Positions 5,868-6,967 of a stretch of DNA of 6,967 bases are shown in pieces. The number at the start of each line of letters is the position of its first letter. Within the stretch, counting starts at the first letter, position 1. The notes below the pieces were generated by a model, which saw only the letters and a program-made list of their open reading frames with translations, did not search any database and was not told the origin of the DNA. Both the position numbers and the translations under genes were made by a program. Source of the DNA: Clostridia bacterium (GTDB lineage: Bacteria; Bacillota; Clostridia; Oscillospirales; Butyricicoccaceae). The DNA lies in the NCBI GenBank assembly GCA_017556565.1, contig JAFYMQ010000086.1, positions 1 to 6,967 on the forward strand, in the 5' to 3' direction.

Positions 5868-6008
5868 ATGCCGGCAATCGACAAAAATCCCCCTCAGCAG
5901 ACCGGAAAGACCCAGACAGACCTGACCAATATACTCAATTACCTGAGCTACCTGCGCGAGCAGATAAACTTTGCTGTAGATACTCTGGAAAAATCAACCG
6001 AGGAATAA
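5868..6008 (+). CDS. 46-aa phage protein of unknown function
   Basis: A short gene starting at ATG 5868, with GAGG 9 nt upstream (inside the end of the preceding gene), and ending at TAA 6008. The product begins MPAIDKNPPQQTGKTQTDL. The rest is one probable helix (LTNILNYLSYLREQINFAVDTLEKS), a likely short coiled coil. I recall similar 40-60 residue proteins at this place, after the propeller-like tail protein, in Firmicutes phages. The 4-nt gap to the upstream gene and good ribosome site support it as real. The role is not known; a small structural or assembly helper is possible. Confidence 0.7.
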   Translation: MPAIDKNPPQQTGKTQTDLTNILNYLSYLREQINFAVDTLEKSTEE

Positions 6009-6011
6009 AAA

Positions 6012-6043
6012 ATGGGCATTGCCGCCTCTGCGGCAATGCCCAT
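6012..6043 (-). terminator. Strong hairpin at the end of the phage operon; T run on the minus strand
   Basis: A perfect 14-bp stem (6012-6025/6030-6043) with loop CTCT. On the minus strand it is followed by TTTTT (6011-6007), a good rho-independent terminator shape. On the plus strand it is followed by AATCAATTATA, which lacks a T run. It sits right after the last phage operon stop. It could block minus-strand read-through into the phage genes or protect the operon mRNA 3' end. Confidence 0.6.
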
Positions 6044-6079
6044 AATCAATTATATAAACAATAAAGAGGAGGGGAAAAT

Positions 6080-6274
6080 ATGAACGTATACGGATATATC
6101 CGCGTATCGGCAACCGACCAGAACGAAGACCGCCAGCTCGACGCCATGAAAAAAACAGGCATAACTGACCCGAGTGCAAAAAAGCTCCCTTTGCACAAGG
6201 GAGCTTTTGGTGTGTCTTATTTTATTCACCCAAATATTTCAGTACCACAGTGCCGGCGGGGGTATCGGGGCTGA
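6080..6274 (+). pseudogene. Truncated serine resolvase (N-terminal remnant)
   Basis: The start is strong: GAGGAGGGG several nt before ATG 6080. The first ~33 codons (MNVYGYIRVSATDQNEDRQL, then DAMKKTGITD) match the N-terminus of small serine resolvase/invertase proteins, including the catalytic-serine motif YIRVS (S10). Family members are about 180-200 aa, but here the match stops around 6170 and the frame runs through the terminator of the next gene to a chance stop at 6272-6274. The arginines and remaining catalytic residues are absent, so it cannot be an active recombinase alone. Either a deletion removed the rest, or the gene was split by integration, with the remainder at the other prophage end. 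Confidence 0.75.
6178..6208 (-). terminator. Rho-independent terminator of the MBL hydrolase gene (possibly bidirectional)
   Basis: A 12-bp stem (6180-6191/6197-6208) with loop TGCAC. On the minus strand it starts 14 nt after the hydrolase stop and the stem runs into TTTTTT (plus-strand A6178-6183). On the plus strand it ends in TTTT, so it may also stop transcripts from the phage side. Confidence 0.85.
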
Positions 6275-6848
6275 GGGTCAGGGTATTGGTATCGGCGGTT
6301 ATCACATCATCGCGCAGGGCGGTGAAATCTTCCACCCTTGCTATTTTATCATAGCCGAAGCTGTCGCTTCTGTAGTGCATGGGGATGACGATTTTAGCCC
6401 CAAGCTGACGGGCGACTTGGTCTGCCTGAAGAGCATCGATGGTATAAAATCCGCCTACGGGGGCAATCAGCACGTCGGGGTTGCCGATAGCCTGAGCCTG
6501 CTCGTCTGTCAGCGGATGGCCCAGATCACCCAGATGGACGATCTTCATGCCCGCGGCTTTGAGGATGTGGACGGTGTTTTCGCCCCGTTTTGCGCCCTGA
6601 GCATCGTCGTGGTATGTGGCGACAGTTTCTATCTCAAAGGGGCAGGGGATTTCGCAAAGGGGCATACACACCGCCTGAACGTGGCTGTGGTCGTGGTGGC
6701 TGTGGCTGCACAGAGTTTTGTGAGCGGTGAGGCAGAGGGGGTTGTAGCCGGGGGTGGTGTCGTCATAAGGGTCAAGAGCGATAATATATCCGCCGTGCTC
6801 GACGGTGTAGCAGGCGTGACCGTGCCATGTAATGTTGATGGTGTTCAT
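6222..6848 (-). CDS. Metal-dependent hydrolase, MBL fold (UlaG-like)
   Basis: A 208-aa cytoplasmic protein of the metallo-beta-lactamase superfamily, Lactamase_B_3/UlaG-like branch. Visible motifs: N-terminal WHGHACYTVE (8-17), DPYDD (26-30), metal-binding HSHHDH (49-54, fitting HxHxDH), LGDLGH (about 114-119) and IPMHY (about 156-160). The length is usual for the branch. Substrate cannot be told; these proteins are often annotated only as putative metal-dependent hydrolases. ATG 6848 follows AAGGAGG 7 nt upstream. The gene is transcribed alone from a promoter at ~6869-6898 and ends in the terminator at 6178-6208. It opposes the phage operon and looks like a chromosomal housekeeping-type gene, marking host DNA at the prophage edge (inference). 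Confidence 0.92.
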   Translation of the reverse strand: MNTINITWHGHACYTVEHGGYIIALDPYDDTTPGYNPLCLTAHKTLCSHSHHDHSHVQAVCMPLCEIPCPFEIETVATYHDDAQGAKRGENTVHILKAAGMKIVHLGDLGHPLTDEQAQAIGNPDVLIAPVGGFYTIDALQADQVARQLGAKIVIPMHYRSDSFGYDKIARVEDFTALRDDVITADTNTLTLSPDTPAGTVVLKYLGE

Positions 6849-6868
6849 TGTGCAGCCTCCTTTTTTTT

Positions 6869-6898
6869 ATTATAACATATTTTTGCCTGATTTTTCCA
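6869..6898 (-). promoter_or_regulatory. Promoter of the MBL hydrolase gene
   Basis: A perfect minus-strand TATAAT (plus-strand 6869-6874) with a weak TGGAAA -35 (6893-6898) 18 bp upstream. A start near 6862 gives a very short leader that begins about at the AAGGAGG ribosome site. The -10 is convincing; the -35 is not. Confidence 0.55.
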
Positions 6899-6911
6899 CG
6901 GGTAAGCAGCG

Positions 6912-6926
6912 GTTTTTGTCAAAAAC
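6912..6926. repeat. Short inverted repeat between divergent genes
   Basis: GTTTTTG-T-CAAAAAC, perfect 7-bp arms around one base, placed between the divergent hydrolase gene and the gene starting at 6948. It could be an operator for either gene, but A/T-rich arms can occur by chance. Confidence 0.3.
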
Positions 6927-6947
6927 TAATCCCGAGGTGATAAACAG

Positions 6948-6967
6948 ATGGAAAACAAAAAGCAGCA
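6948..6967 (+). CDS. Start of a downstream gene (3' partial)
   Basis: ATG 6948 with GAGGTGA (6934-6940) upstream; only MENKKQ is encoded before the window ends. It is divergent from the hydrolase gene. There is too little sequence to identify it. Confidence 0.5.

Noticed and set aside
5252..5884. 210-codon minus-strand open frame
   Set aside because: Antisense shadow of the 3' part of the propeller-like gene; no motif or ribosome site.
6174..6875. 233-codon plus-strand open frame opposite the hydrolase
   Set aside because: It starts within a terminator and its valine- and glycine-rich product is the reverse reading of a clear MBL-fold gene.
1..6967. CRISPR arrays, tRNA or rRNA genes, IS elements
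   Set aside because: No regularly spaced repeats, cloverleaf, rRNA-like stretch or transposase sequence was seen on either strand.

Overview
The window looks like the late-gene end of a prophage in a Gram-positive, low-to-mid GC Clostridia-type bacterium (Oscillospiraceae/Ruminococcaceae-like, an inference). The evidence is strong GGAGG ribosome sites, TTG starts, Firmicutes-style small phage proteins and an N4-gp56-type capsid. On the right the sequence passes into what look like ordinary chromosomal genes.

Left part (1-1401): the 3' end of the major capsid protein gene is split by a group I intron (85-1308). The two exons rejoin in frame across the conserved capsid C-terminus. I could pair P1, P3, P4, P5, P7, P8, P9, two P9-domain hairpins and P10 by eye. 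The intron carries a two-motif LAGLIDADG homing endonuclease gene (322-1221) on the strand opposite to the ribozyme. That gene has its own consensus-like promoter (TTGCAG-17-TATAAT) near the 3' end of the intron. A P9-domain hairpin followed by a short T run on the minus strand could end its transcript. This antisense, self-contained unit is the most notable thing in the window.

Middle part (1471-6008): a tightly packed plus-strand operon. It encodes a small capsid-linked protein, a one-TM membrane protein, a two-TM holin, an Amidase_3 endolysin, a small head-tail connector-like protein, a 744-aa protein with beta-propeller-like repeats (probable tail nozzle or stabilisation protein), and a 46-aa protein. 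Genes overlap or nearly touch (TTGA and TGATG overlaps), which suggests translational coupling. The lysis genes sit between the capsid and connector/tail genes rather than after the tail genes.

Right part (6009-6967): a strong hairpin, then the first ~33 codons of a small serine resolvase that stops matching its family abruptly. This may be a prophage end or a deletion scar. Next comes a convergent terminator and an UlaG-like metallo-beta-lactamase-fold hydrolase gene on the minus strand, with its own promoter. The last 20 bases hold the start of a divergent plus-strand gene.
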